Below are positions 17,786 to 26,543 of a DNA stretch of 64,000 nucleotides, in pieces (the stretch's first letter is position 1; each line of letters starts with the position of its first letter). Origin of the DNA: Streptomyces lanatus. GTDB lineage: Bacteria > Actinomycetota > Actinomycetes > Streptomycetales > Streptomycetaceae. The notes beneath the pieces are model-generated. The model had not been told where the DNA came from. It saw only the letters and a program-made list of their open reading frames with translations, and made no database searches. The stretch is from the NCBI RefSeq assembly GCF_014655715.1, contig NZ_BNBM01000001.1, positions 1 to 64,000 on the forward strand. The letters run 5' to 3'. Position numbers and translations under genes: made by a program.

Positions 17786-18124
17786 GTGACCGACGCCCTC
17801 GAACTCGACGCGCTGTGGGAGGACTTCCACCGCGTGGTGAACATGACCTCGCAGGAGCTGGCCACCTGGCTGCGGGTCAGCGACGCGGACGAGGAGACCG
17901 AGCCGCTGCCCGACCAGGCCGGCCCGCCGATCGGCCAGCATGTCCTCGCGATCCTCCAGAAGCGGCGCACGGACCTCACGGACGACGACATCCGAGTCAT
18001 GTACGACGTCGTGGACACCGTCACGGCCGAGGCCGACCTGGAGAACGAGCCGGAGGCCGAGGCCGAACAGACGCGCCGTCGCCATCAGTTGATGACGATC
18101 GGCCACGATCCGCTCAGGCCGTGA
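17786..18124 (+). CDS. DUF3140 protein
   Basis: A 112-residue acidic protein. It has WEDFHRVVNMTSQELATWL near the N-terminus and LTDDDIRVMYDVVDTV later, the pattern of DUF3140, a small helical family with a putative DNA-binding role in actinobacteria. GTG start with a GGAGAAAG site. Its function is not established. It follows the Dps-like gene closely on the same strand, so a stress-related role is plausible. Confidence 0.82.
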   Translation: MTDALELDALWEDFHRVVNMTSQELATWLRVSDADEETEPLPDQAGPPIGQHVLAILQKRRTDLTDDDIRVMYDVVDTVTAEADLENEPEAEAEQTRRRHQLMTIGHDPLRP

Positions 18125-18146
18125 GGGACGGCCCCGGCCGCCTTCC

Positions 18147-18836
18147 TCAGCCCAGCAACCACCCACCGTCCACGGCGAGTTCGACCCCGTTGACCGACCG
18201 GTTGCGCAGCAGGAACTCCACCGCGTCCACGACGTCGGCCATGGTGGCGAGCCGTCCGCCGGGCGTCCTGGCGCGCAGCCCGGCCAGTACCTCCTCGGGT
18301 TTACCCGCCCAGTACGGGCTGTCCCCGACGACCCCGGGATGCACGGCGTTGACCCGCACGGGCGCCAGCTCCACGACGAGGGTGTTCACCACTCCGTGCA
18401 CGCCCGCGTTGACGGTCGCCACGGTCGTCGCCCCCGGGTAGGGGCGTTCCTTGGCCTGGCCGCCGAACAGCACGATCGCGCTGTCGGCGTGCAGCCGTGG
18501 GCCGAGGGCGTGCACGACCTCGGTGTAGCCGACCAGCTTGAGCGTGACGAGACGCAGCGCGGCCTCGATGTCGTAGTCGGCGACCCGGTTCTCGTCCCGT
18601 GAGATGCCGGCGATCACCAGATGGTCCACGGGTCCGACGTCGGCCAGCGCGGCGGCGATCTCCCGTGGCCGGGAGAGATCGAGGGCCAGGCCCCGGGCGC
18701 CGAACTCCTTCGCCACCGTGTCGGAGCGATGCGCGTCCCGGCCGGTCAGCACCACCTCGTCGCCCCGTCCCGCGCGCATTCGGGCGAACTCACGGCCGAT
18801 CCCGGATGTCCCGCCGACGACGACCACACTGCTCAT
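18147..18836 (-). CDS. Divergent SDR-family protein lacking the YxxxK pair
   Basis: A 229-residue Rossmann protein. VVVGGTSGIGREFA is the SDR cofactor loop (TGxxxGIG type) and VDGGWLLG the usual C-terminal end. In the active-site region the sequence reads TVATVNAGVHG where functional SDRs have YxxxK, so both Tyr and Lys appear replaced. It may bind NAD(P) without classical dehydrogenase chemistry, or use other residues. It is the last gene of a six-gene operon, and its ATG overlaps the stop of the cupin gene (ATGA). Confidence 0.85.
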   Translation of the reverse strand: MSSVVVVGGTSGIGREFARMRAGRGDEVVLTGRDAHRSDTVAKEFGARGLALDLSRPREIAAALADVGPVDHLVIAGISRDENRVADYDIEAALRLVTLKLVGYTEVVHALGPRLHADSAIVLFGGQAKERPYPGATTVATVNAGVHGVVNTLVVELAPVRVNAVHPGVVGDSPYWAGKPEEVLAGLRARTPGGRLATMADVVDAVEFLLRNRSVNGVELAVDGGWLLG

Positions 18837-19708
18837 GAGTCCAGGGCCTCCCTCAGATAGTCCCAGTCCCGGGTGAAGCGGTAGGAGTGCCGCGGCGGTG
18901 GCTGCGGTGCCTGGGTCTCCAGCCAACGCACCGGCCCGTCCCCCGCGTTGGAGAACCCGTGCACACATCCGGCACCGGCCCAGGCGACGTCGCCGGGCCC
19001 TAGCCGGTACCGCTCGCCGTCGAAGGTGGCGTCGACCAGGCCCTCGACGATCAGATACGTCTCCTCGAAGGGGTGGTCGTGCGTGCCCGCGACGCCGTCC
19101 GGCGCGTACTGCACCATGAACATGGTCGAGGCGACCGCGCCGAGATCGCTGTCCACCATCATCTTCACGGTGATCCCGCTGTAGACGAGCAGCGCGGTCC
19201 GCATGCTCGCCGACACCGCGAGCAGGTCCTGCGCCTGCTTGCCGACATCCATCTGCGCGGGCTCGAAGTGCCCGAAGGACCGGGTGCGCGGATCGCGGAC
19301 GTCGATACGGACGGGGTCCTGCTCGGGGAGCGGGGGCACGGCCTGGGTGTCGTACCCGTAGCGGGCCCGCGGCACCGGCGCGAGCATGTCGGCCCAGCGC
19401 CCGCCTGTGCCGCCGGCACCGCGCCAGGCGTGCGGGACGCCGGTCGGCAGCAGGCCGTAGTCGCCCTCTTCGAGGAGGTACGAGCCGTCCGGCACATCGA
19501 GGATCACGGCCCCGTCGAGGATGTGGAAGCTCTCCTCGTACGAATGCACATGCGCGTCGACCCATCCGTCGGGCCGTATCTCGCACAGGCCGAAGCCGGT
19601 GTGCGCACTGCCGTCCGCCTCCCCCACCAACTCCCGCCGCCGGTGGCCGAGTTCGTCGTACGGCGGCTGCGGGACTTCGGCGGCGAGCCGCACCAGGTGT
19701 CGGGTCAT
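18833..19708 (-). CDS. Bicupin, (S)-ureidoglycine aminohydrolase-like
   Basis: A 291-residue protein with two cupin barrels. The first metal site is in DAHVHSYEESFHILDG and the second in GTHDHPFEETYLIVEG, followed by GPGDVAWAGAGCVHGF. The arrangement matches AllE/UgIAH enzymes, which remove ammonia from ureidoglycine in purine breakdown with Mn. It is only related, not proven to share the substrate; no other allantoin genes are present. ATGA overlap with the amidohydrolase gene upstream and with the SDR gene downstream shows translational coupling. Confidence 0.82.
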   Translation of the reverse strand: MTRHLVRLAAEVPQPPYDELGHRRRELVGEADGSAHTGFGLCEIRPDGWVDAHVHSYEESFHILDGAVILDVPDGSYLLEEGDYGLLPTGVPHAWRGAGGTGGRWADMLAPVPRARYGYDTQAVPPLPEQDPVRIDVRDPRTRSFGHFEPAQMDVGKQAQDLLAVSASMRTALLVYSGITVKMMVDSDLGAVASTMFMVQYAPDGVAGTHDHPFEETYLIVEGLVDATFDGERYRLGPGDVAWAGAGCVHGFSNAGDGPVRWLETQAPQPPPRHSYRFTRDWDYLREALDS

Positions 19709-21057
19709 GCGGAGCCCTTCGCCTCCTTCGCGGCCAGCAGCCGGTCGCGGGACTCCTGGACCAGTCGCCGGGCGCGGTCGACATCGGCGACGAGACGGCC
19801 GTCGCGCTTGTGGATCACGCCGTCGACGATGACGGTCTCGACGTTGGAGACATCCGCCGAGAGGGTCACGGCCGCGGCGGCGTCGTGCACGGGCGCGACA
19901 TTGAGCGCGGTGGCGTCGATGGCGACGACGTCGGCGCGCTTGCCGGGGGTCAGGGAGCCGGTGCGGTCCTCCAGGCCGGCGACATGGGCGCCGTTGCGGG
20001 TGGCCGTCTCCAACATCTGACGTGCCGTCAGCATGGTGTCGGGCACCGGCATGTTGGCCTTCCAGCAGTCGGCGTTGACCCGGGCGCGCTCGGCGGCGAA
20101 GGCCGCGCGGATCTGGGTGAACATGTCGCCGGGCACGGTGGTGACGACGTCGATGCTGAGCGAGGGCCGCAGGCCGTACTCGATCGCCTTCATCACGGGC
20201 GGCCAGCCGTGCCCCATCTGCAGCTCCACCTGGGGCGCGATCGACACGGTGCCGCCGCTGTCGGCGACCATCCGCCACTCGTCCTCGTGGAAGTAGCAGC
20301 AGTGGACGTAGGTCGTGTCGGGGCCGAGGAGCCCCAGGTCGTTGAGCTGCCTGACCATGCCGAAGCGGCCCGCGAGGCGGCCCATCGCCACATGCACGGT
20401 GATCGGGATGTCCAGCTCACGGGCGAGGGCCCATTCGGCGGTGACGACGTCGTTGACACAGAAGCCGGGGCCTCGGGTGGCCAGGCCCATGGTCAGCAGG
20501 CCGTCGTCGGAGGAGAAGTAGGTGCCGCGGATCCGCCGTACGTCGTCGCCCGGAATGACGATCTTGCTCTCGAACCAGTAGTCGGCGAGGGAGGTGTTGG
20601 CGCTGCCATAGGCGTACTGGGCGCGGATGCCGCTCTCCTTGAGGCCCCGGATCGCGGCGTCCGGATGCTCGGGCGTGTTGTTGATGTGGGACCAGTCGAC
20701 GAGCGTGGTGATGCCGGCGTTCAGGCACTCCAGGGCGCCCGCGAGGTTGGCCGCGTACACGTCCTCGGGGGTGTACAGCGGGGCGAAGGTGTCGAGGATG
20801 TCGACGAAGTAGTCGTCCAGGGTGGCATCGGGGGCGACATTGCGGATGGACGCCTCCCAGGTGTGGCGGTGAGTGTCGACGAAGCCGGGGATCACGATCC
20901 GGCCGGTCATGTCGAGCACTTCCGCGTCGGCGCTGATCTCGGGCCGCACCGCCGCGATCCTCCCGTCCTCGATGAGGACGTCCCCCTGGGGCAGCTCCCC
21001 GATGTCGGGGTCCATCGACAGTACGTGGCCCGCTCGCAGGAGTATCCGTTCGGTCAT
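19705..21057 (-). CDS. Amidohydrolase/deaminase (cytosine deaminase-like, TrzN/AtzB group)
   Basis: A 450-residue metal-dependent hydrolase. The metal ligands are recognisable as PGFVDTHRHTWE, VHVAMG (usual HxxE position altered), YVHCCYFHEDE and SIDVVTTVPGD; PGKRADVVAIDA closes the fold. Relatives deaminate 8-oxoguanine, guanine, cytosine or s-triazines. It likely deaminates or hydrolyses a nitrogen heterocycle as part of the operon's pathway. The first ATG lacks an adjacent ribosome site, and I start at MTERILL, five codons in, behind GGAGGAAGGG. Only 22 bp separate it from the E1 beta gene. Confidence 0.88.
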   Translation of the reverse strand: MTERILLRAGHVLSMDPDIGELPQGDVLIEDGRIAAVRPEISADAEVLDMTGRIVIPGFVDTHRHTWEASIRNVAPDATLDDYFVDILDTFAPLYTPEDVYAANLAGALECLNAGITTLVDWSHINNTPEHPDAAIRGLKESGIRAQYAYGSANTSLADYWFESKIVIPGDDVRRIRGTYFSSDDGLLTMGLATRGPGFCVNDVVTAEWALARELDIPITVHVAMGRLAGRFGMVRQLNDLGLLGPDTTYVHCCYFHEDEWRMVADSGGTVSIAPQVELQMGHGWPPVMKAIEYGLRPSLSIDVVTTVPGDMFTQIRAAFAAERARVNADCWKANMPVPDTMLTARQMLETATRNGAHVAGLEDRTGSLTPGKRADVVAIDATALNVAPVHDAAAAVTLSADVSNVETVIVDGVIHKRDGRLVADVDRARRLVQESRDRLLAAKEAKGSA

Positions 21058-21079
21058 CGCCCTTCCTCCCATGGGGTGT

Positions 21080-22060
21080 TCAGTAGGCGGCGAGTCCGCG
21101 AACGGTCGCCATGACCTTCTCTACGGTGGGGATCACCCGCTCCTCCAGCGCGTCGGCGAACGGCAGCGGGACACACTCCCCCGCCACCCGCCGCACCGGC
21201 GCGTCCAGCAGCGCGAACCCCTCGTCGGCGACGACCGAGACGAGTGTCGCGCCCCAGCCGCCCTGGTACGGGTTCTCCTCGACGGTGACGAGCCGCGAGG
21301 TCCGCCCGAGCGAGGTCAGTACGGTGGTGACGTCGAGCGGCACCAGACAGCGCAGGTCGACGACCTCCGCCTCGATGCCCTCGCCGGACAGCAGTTCGGC
21401 GGCCTTCAGCGCGACCGGCACCATCGAGGCCAGCGCCACGAGGGTGACGTCGGCGCCCTCGCGGACGACGGCGGCCCGGCCCAGCTCGACGACATGGCCG
21501 GGCGGCGGGGGCGCGCCCTTCGATGCGAGGAGCCCCTTGTGCTCGAAGAAGACGACCGGGTCGTCGCTGCGGATCGCCGCCGCCATCATGCCGATCACAT
21601 CGGCGGGGGTGGCCGGTGCGGCGATCTTCAGGCCGGGCACGGTGAGCGCCCAGTTCTCCGTGGCCTGGGAGTGCTGGGCGCCGAAGCCGAGCCCGCCGCC
21701 GTTGGCGGTGCGCACCACGAGCGGGACGGTGACCTGACCGCCCGTCATGTACCGCACCTTCGGGATCTCGTTGGCGAGGTAGTCCCAGCAGCAGGCCAGG
21801 AAGTCGGAGAACATGATCTCGGCGACGGGCCGCATCCCGGTCATCGCGGCGCCCATGGCGGCCCCCACGATGGCCTGTTCGGAGATGGGCGTGTCCCACA
21901 CCCGCTCGGATCCGAACTCCTTGAACAGCCCCGCGGTCGTCTTGAACACCCCGCCCGCCTCGCCGATGTCCTCGCCCAGACACACGACGGACGGATCGCG
22001 CCGCATCTCCCGCGCGATGCCCTCGGCGACCGCCTCCCGGTAGCTGATCACGTCCGCCAC
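21080..22060 (-). CDS. 2-oxoacid (acetoin/pyruvate type) dehydrogenase E1, beta subunit
   Basis: A 326-residue transketolase-like protein. CLGEDIGEAGGVFKTT, DTPISEQAIVGAAMGAA and LVTVEENPYQGGWGAT are hallmark E1 beta blocks. With the alpha subunit it decarboxylates a 2-oxoacid or acetoin using thiamine diphosphate. No E2 or E3 gene is linked, so the complex must borrow them or act as a stand-alone ligase or decarboxylase. The GTG start overlaps the alpha gene by 13 bases and has GGAGG six bases upstream. Confidence 0.92.
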   Translation of the reverse strand: MADVISYREAVAEGIAREMRRDPSVVCLGEDIGEAGGVFKTTAGLFKEFGSERVWDTPISEQAIVGAAMGAAMTGMRPVAEIMFSDFLACCWDYLANEIPKVRYMTGGQVTVPLVVRTANGGGLGFGAQHSQATENWALTVPGLKIAAPATPADVIGMMAAAIRSDDPVVFFEHKGLLASKGAPPPPGHVVELGRAAVVREGADVTLVALASMVPVALKAAELLSGEGIEAEVVDLRCLVPLDVTTVLTSLGRTSRLVTVEENPYQGGWGATLVSVVADEGFALLDAPVRRVAGECVPLPFADALEERVIPTVEKVMATVRGLAAY

Positions 22061-23025
22061 GCCGCACCTCCGTCGGCCCATACGTCGGTCAGCGCCTCGT
22101 CCGGATCGGCGGCCGGGGCGGCCTTCGCGGCCTCAACTGCCTTCTGCACGACCGCTGTTGCTCGCTCGTCGGCCTCGGTGACCGTCTCCTGCGGTACACC
22201 GAGCTCGACGAGCCGCCCCCGCGCCAGGTCCAGCGGGTCGTGCTTCAGCCAGCGTTCGACCTCCTCGGCCGGACGGTAGGTCGCCGGGTCGGCGCGGCTG
22301 TGCCCGAAGTGCCGGTAGGTCTGTGCCTCAAGCAGTGCGGGCCCGTCTCCTGCCCGGGCCCGCGCCGCGAGGCGGGCCACCGCCTCCTGGACGGCGACGA
22401 CGTCGTTGCCGTCCACGACCTCGCCCTCGATGCCGTAGGCCGGCGCCCGGTCGGCGGCGGGCCGGGCCACGGCCGTGACGTCGGCGATCGGCGTGTACTC
22501 CATGTACAGGTTGTTCTCGCAGACGAACAGCACCGGCAGCTTCCATACGGCGGCCAGGTTGAGCGCCTCGTGGAAGGCGCCGATGTTGGTGGCGCCGTCC
22601 CCGAAGAAGGCGACGGCGATCTGGTCGGTGCCCCGCAGCCGGGCCGACCAGGCGGCGCCGGCCGCCATCGGGAGGTGGGCGCCGACGATGGCGTAGGAGC
22701 CGAGCATGCCGGTGGACGCCTTGGTGAGGTGCATGGAGCCGCCCTTGGCCCTGCACAGTCCCGTGGCCCGGCTCATGAGTTCGGCGAGGCACTCCTCGGG
22801 GGTGGCGCCCCTGGCCATCGCATGGTGGTGGCCCCTATAGGTGGCGAACACATAGTCGTCGGGGCGCAGGGCGGCGCTCGCGCCCACCGCGATGGCCTCG
22901 TGTCCGGCGGCGAGATGGGTGGTGCCCTTCACCAGGCCCTGAAGGAACAGGTCGTGGGCTGCCTTCTCCGTACGGCGGATGACGGCCATCTGCTCGTAGG
23001 CGGCGAGGAGTTCGGCCGGTTCCAT
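22048..23025 (-). CDS. 2-oxoacid (acetoin/pyruvate type) dehydrogenase E1, alpha subunit
   Basis: A 325-residue thiamine diphosphate enzyme. The cofactor motif runs from FFGDGATNIGAFHEALNLA to VCENN (GDG...NN), and YRHFGHSRADPATYR is the phosphorylation-loop region of E1 alpha. The family covers pyruvate, acetoin and branched-chain dehydrogenases; the GGSMHL segment before the cofactor motif favours the acetoin/pyruvate group. Its ATG shares one base with the stop of the M24 gene (TGATG). It is the second gene of the catabolic operon. Confidence 0.92.
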   Translation of the reverse strand: MEPAELLAAYEQMAVIRRTEKAAHDLFLQGLVKGTTHLAAGHEAIAVGASAALRPDDYVFATYRGHHHAMARGATPEECLAELMSRATGLCRAKGGSMHLTKASTGMLGSYAIVGAHLPMAAGAAWSARLRGTDQIAVAFFGDGATNIGAFHEALNLAAVWKLPVLFVCENNLYMEYTPIADVTAVARPAADRAPAYGIEGEVVDGNDVVAVQEAVARLAARARAGDGPALLEAQTYRHFGHSRADPATYRPAEEVERWLKHDPLDLARGRLVELGVPQETVTEADERATAVVQKAVEAAKAAPAADPDEALTDVWADGGAAWRT

Positions 23026-24350
23026 CAGGACGTCCCGGTGTTGAGGTGGGACTGCGATTCGCGGCGGGTATTGAGCTCGCCGCCGACCGTCCAGTACTTG
23101 CGGCCCGCGACCAGCAGTTCCTCGGCCGGGAACTTGGTGATGACCTCGCAGCCGTCTGCGGTGACGACGACCTCCTCCTCGATGCGGGCGGCGGACCAGC
23201 CGTCGGCGGCGGGCCAGTAGGTCTCCAGGGCGAACACCATGCCCTCTTCGAGGACTTCCGGATGGTCGAGGGAGACCAGCCGGCTGAAGATGGGCTTCTC
23301 CCAGATGGACAGGCCCACGCCATGGCCGTACTGCAAGGCGAACGCGGCCGTCTCGTCGGCGAAGCCGAACTCCTCGGCGCGCGGCCACACTTGGACGATG
23401 TCGGCGGTGGTGGCGCCGGGGCGGACGAGGGCGATGGCCCGGTCCATGTACTCACGGCAGCGGACGTACGCGTCGCGCTGGGCGCCGGAGGCGCTGCCCA
23501 CCGCGAAGGTGCGGTAGTAGCAGGTGCGGTAGCCGAGGTGGCTGTGCAGGATGTCGAAGAAGGCGGGGTCGCCGGGGCGGATCAGACGGTCGCTGTAGAC
23601 ATGCGGATGCGGGGAGCAGCGCTCGCCGGAGATCGCGTTGACGCCCTCGACGTACTCGCTGCCGAGGTCGTACAGGACCTTGCTGACCACGCCGACGCAT
23701 TCGTTCTCGCGCACGCCAGGGCGCAGATAGCCGTACAGCTCTTCGTACGCGGCGTCGACCATCGCGCAGGCCTGGGTGAGCAGGCCGATCTCGTCCGGGG
23801 TCTTGATGCGGCGGGCCTCCAGGAAGACCTGCTGGCCGTCGACGACGTCGATGCCCTCGGCGCGCAGGGCGGTGAGGATCGGCATCTCGGCCACGTCGAT
23901 GCCGAGCGGCTCACCGGCCAGGCCGTGCTCGCGCAGCACGGTGGCGATCTTCGAGGCGACGTCCTCGGCGATTCCCGCGTCCGGGTGGAAGGCGCCGCGC
24001 AGGGTGGAGATGCCGGCGCGGGCGCCGGTGGGCGGGCCGCCCTTGCCGTCGCTGTAGTCGAGCCACGGGTTGTACAGCTGGTGGTGGCGGGCGGCGGAAC
24101 CGAAGTCCCAGACGATCGGCTCACCGCCGCGGACCAGCAGGGCGAAGCGGATCAGCTTGTCCATCGCCCAGGTACCGATGTGCGTGGCGGTCATGTAGCG
24201 GATGTTGGCGAAGTCGAAGCTGAGCACCGCGCCGAGCTCGGAGCGGTTCAGGGTCTCGTTCAGTCGGGCCAGCCGCTGTCTGCGCAGCCGGTCGAGGTCG
24301 ATGCGCTCTTCCCAGTCGACGGCATTGGGTCCGAATGTGCGGATCGCCAT
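23025..24350 (-). CDS. M24 family (creatinase/prolidase fold) protein with altered metal site
   Basis: A 441-residue protein with the creatinase N-domain (ANIRYMTATHIGTWAMDK) and a pita-bread C-domain. Of the five usual metal ligands, the first Asp (FFDILHSHLGY), His (QYGHGVGL) and two Glu (FALETYW, ARIEEEVVV) are seen. The position of the second Asp, normally D-x-T-R-T, reads CYYRTF, so it is Cys. Creatinase-type members lack metal and hydrolyse guanidines, while others are C-N or C-S lyases; substrate here is unknown. It leads the operon. The ATG before AIRTFGP follows a weak site; an ATG five codons upstream is the alternative. Confidence 0.87.
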   Translation of the reverse strand: MAIRTFGPNAVDWEERIDLDRLRRQRLARLNETLNRSELGAVLSFDFANIRYMTATHIGTWAMDKLIRFALLVRGGEPIVWDFGSAARHHQLYNPWLDYSDGKGGPPTGARAGISTLRGAFHPDAGIAEDVASKIATVLREHGLAGEPLGIDVAEMPILTALRAEGIDVVDGQQVFLEARRIKTPDEIGLLTQACAMVDAAYEELYGYLRPGVRENECVGVVSKVLYDLGSEYVEGVNAISGERCSPHPHVYSDRLIRPGDPAFFDILHSHLGYRTCYYRTFAVGSASGAQRDAYVRCREYMDRAIALVRPGATTADIVQVWPRAEEFGFADETAAFALQYGHGVGLSIWEKPIFSRLVSLDHPEVLEEGMVFALETYWPAADGWSAARIEEEVVVTADGCEVITKFPAEELLVAGRKYWTVGGELNTRRESQSHLNTGTS

Positions 24351-24400
24351 GGCGACCACCCCCACTTCGGAGTCAACGACTGTCCAGGGCGGGTGTCAAG

Positions 24401-24413
24401 TGTCACTGAACAT
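24401..24413. promoter_or_regulatory. Candidate XRE-cupin operator before catabolic operon
   Basis: On the minus strand ATGTTCAGTGACA matches 10 of 12 bases of the TGTTCAATGAGA repeat found in front of the regulator gene. It lies 51 bp upstream of the M24 start and immediately past the regulator's stop codon. This placement fits a regulator that controls both itself and the operon. Confidence 0.45.
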
Positions 24414-24414
24414 C

Positions 24415-25068
24415 TCACCGGCCGTCCCCGAACATCTCGGTGGACACGAACCAGGTACCGATGGCCGGTACGTCTCCATCGTTGCGGTAGCGGTGCGGGG
24501 TCGTCGACTCGAAGCAGACCGAGTCGCCCGGGCGCAGCGTGTACTCGTCGAAACCGAGGGTGAGGATCAGCTCGCCCGAGGTCAGGTGGCCGTACTCGGT
24601 ACCGGTGTGGCGCATGAGGCCACCGGAGCTGGAGGAGGCGCCGCCCGGCCGGTAGGTCACCTGGAGGAAGTCGACGTGGGTGCCCGGAACATGGCCGAGA
24701 CGCTCCCATACGACACCCGAGTCCAGCTCCAGCACCTCCCGCCGGTCCGGCGTGACCAGCGGGCCGATGCGGCGGCCGGGGTCGGCGGCGAAGGCGGCCA
24801 GGGCGTGCGGGACGGTGCCGGAGGCCGCCGCCACGAGGGGCGCGGCATCGGCCTCGCCCGTCTCGAAGAGGGACTCGACGGAGATGCCGAGGGCCGTCGT
24901 GATGGCGTAGAGGGTGCTGACCGAGGGCTGGCTCTTGCCGTTCTCGATCTGTGAGACGAGGCTCGCCGACACACCGATCTCACGGGCGAGCGCCCGCAGG
25001 CTCGTCCCATGGGCGAGGCGCGCCTGCCGGATGCGCGCGCCGACGGGTGGGACGGCGGCGGGGGGCAT
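24415..25068 (-). CDS. XRE-cupin transcriptional regulator
   Basis: A 217-residue protein. The helix-turn-helix is RIRQARLAHGTSLRALAREI continuing GVSASLVSQIENGKSQPSVS, and the C-terminal cupin contains RHTGTEYGHLTSGELILTLG and LRPGDSVCFESTTPHRY. Such proteins sense a small molecule with the cupin and regulate neighbouring catabolic genes. It stands just upstream of, and co-directional with, the M24-to-SDR operon, so it probably controls it. The ATG has AGGAG in front; an upstream extension of the frame has no family features. Confidence 0.9.
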   Translation of the reverse strand: MPPAAVPPVGARIRQARLAHGTSLRALAREIGVSASLVSQIENGKSQPSVSTLYAITTALGISVESLFETGEADAAPLVAAASGTVPHALAAFAADPGRRIGPLVTPDRREVLELDSGVVWERLGHVPGTHVDFLQVTYRPGGASSSSGGLMRHTGTEYGHLTSGELILTLGFDEYTLRPGDSVCFESTTPHRYRNDGDVPAIGTWFVSTEMFGDGR

Positions 25069-25125
25069 GGGGCGGCTCCTCTCCGGCACGGGAGACGGCA
25101 CTGCACAGGGGGCGGCAGTGTTCGT

Positions 25126-25155
25126 TCTCATTGAACAGACGCTCTCATTGAACAG
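25126..25155. promoter_or_regulatory. Tandem 13-bp repeats upstream of XRE-cupin gene
   Basis: TCTCATTGAACAG occurs twice with a 17-bp period (25126-25138 and 25143-25155). On the regulator's strand this is CTGTTCAATGAGA, 58-90 bp upstream of its start. A related single copy precedes the catabolic operon. These are the best candidates for the regulator's own binding sites. Confidence 0.55.
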
Positions 25156-25197
25156 CGAAGGGAGCCCGAAAGGTACCGGTCCCGGAAATCGGCCGGG

Positions 25198-26379
25198 TCA
25201 GCCCTTCCGCGGCGGAAACACCGCCCGCACCTCCCAGCCCACGCCACCGCGCGGCCCTGCGTGCAGTTCGCCGCCCAGTGCCGTCACCCGTTCCTTCAGA
25301 CCGACGAGCCCGAAGCCACCGCCGTGCGCGGCGGCCGGAAGCTGGGCGCCGCCCCGGCCGTCGTCCGCGACCGACACCTCCAGGCACCCGATCTCGTCCC
25401 GCAGCCGGACCTCGATGTGCGTGGCGTCGCCGGCATGGCGGCGGATGTTGGTGAGCGCCTCCTGCACCACCCGGAACGCGGCGGCCTGCACCTCATGCGG
25501 AAGGTCGTCGCTGACAGCCGCGTCGCGGCGCAGCGTGACCCGCTGGACCGGGCTCGCGAAGCCGTCCGCCAGCTCCGCGATGCCCGCGAGATCGCCCACC
25601 GGGCGCCGGTCGGCCGCCTCCTCCCCGGTGTCGCGCAGCACGCCGACGGTGCGGCGCATCGAGGCGAGGGCCTCGGTGGCCGCCCGTTCGATACCGGCCA
25701 GGACCGGGTCGAGTTCCTGCGGCTGGGTCCGCGCCATCATCCGGGCCATCTGCGTCTGCACGAGGATCCCGGTGACATGGTGGGCGACGAAGTCGTGCAG
25801 GTCGGCGGCGATGGCGACGCGTTCGGAGCGCCGGGTCTCACTGACGGCGACCGTCCGCCGGTAGTCCAGGGTGCGCAGATAGGCGGCGAGTCCGGCGACC
25901 GTGCCGACCAGGAGCAGACCGACCACGATGAAGGTCAGCGCTTCGTCGTTCCACGTCCCCACATACCGGATCGGCAGCAGCATCAGCGCGACCACGTCGA
26001 GAACGCCGCACGTCACGGCCCACGGCGGCGGACAGTGCCGTACCGCGACGAACAGCAGGCACAGCAGGATCACGACCTCGCCGGGGCCGAACATGGTCCC
26101 CGAGCCGGCCACCAGCGCGCCCGCCGTGAAGAGGATCGAGACGAGGGCGAACGTGATGGTGCGCACCTGCGGGGTGAGCCACTCGGGCCGCCGCCCGGCC
26201 GGCCACAGTACGGCGGCCAGGCCCACGAGCAGCAGGGCCAGCGTCGGCCAGACGGGGTCCGCCGTCGGCAGGACGCTCGTCCCGTCGGCGCCCGCGTAGA
26301 GGATGTCGACGACACAGGCGGCGAGCAGGAGGCCGACGCCGAAGCCTCCGGCACAGCCACGGGGGGACACGGACTTCAT
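25198..26379 (-). CDS. Two-component sensor histidine kinase (NarL/DesK class)
   Basis: A 393-residue membrane kinase. Five or six hydrophobic helices occupy the first 200 residues with no large extracellular domain. The phosphoacceptor is in ADLHDFVAHHVTG (HisKA_3 type) and the ATPase domain has QEALTNIRRHAG and GGGFGLVGLKERV. It phosphorylates a LuxR-type regulator, most likely the one encoded 600 bp away on the opposite strand. I start at the ATG before KSVSPRGC, where membrane helices begin. The signal is unknown. Confidence 0.92.
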   Translation of the reverse strand: MKSVSPRGCAGGFGVGLLLAACVVDILYAGADGTSVLPTADPVWPTLALLLVGLAAVLWPAGRRPEWLTPQVRTITFALVSILFTAGALVAGSGTMFGPGEVVILLCLLFVAVRHCPPPWAVTCGVLDVVALMLLPIRYVGTWNDEALTFIVVGLLLVGTVAGLAAYLRTLDYRRTVAVSETRRSERVAIAADLHDFVAHHVTGILVQTQMARMMARTQPQELDPVLAGIERAATEALASMRRTVGVLRDTGEEAADRRPVGDLAGIAELADGFASPVQRVTLRRDAAVSDDLPHEVQAAAFRVVQEALTNIRRHAGDATHIEVRLRDEIGCLEVSVADDGRGGAQLPAAAHGGGFGLVGLKERVTALGGELHAGPRGGVGWEVRAVFPPRKG

Positions 26380-26543
26380 GTCGATCACGGTAGGCGAGGC
26401 CGCGCACGTCCGGATCGGCCGATCGGCCGAGGGGCCGGGCCGGAACGCCGACCTTATGGCCGAGGCGCGCGGCCGGGCCCGCGGGCGAGCGTGGTGTCGC
26501 ACCCTCACCGTCGCATCCTCACCACGGACACCAGGAGCACTCG

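Noticed and set aside
23025..24350. DMSP lyase DddP
   Set aside because: The fold and length are similar, but I could not match the diagnostic residues, and the operon context points to nitrogen-containing substrates.
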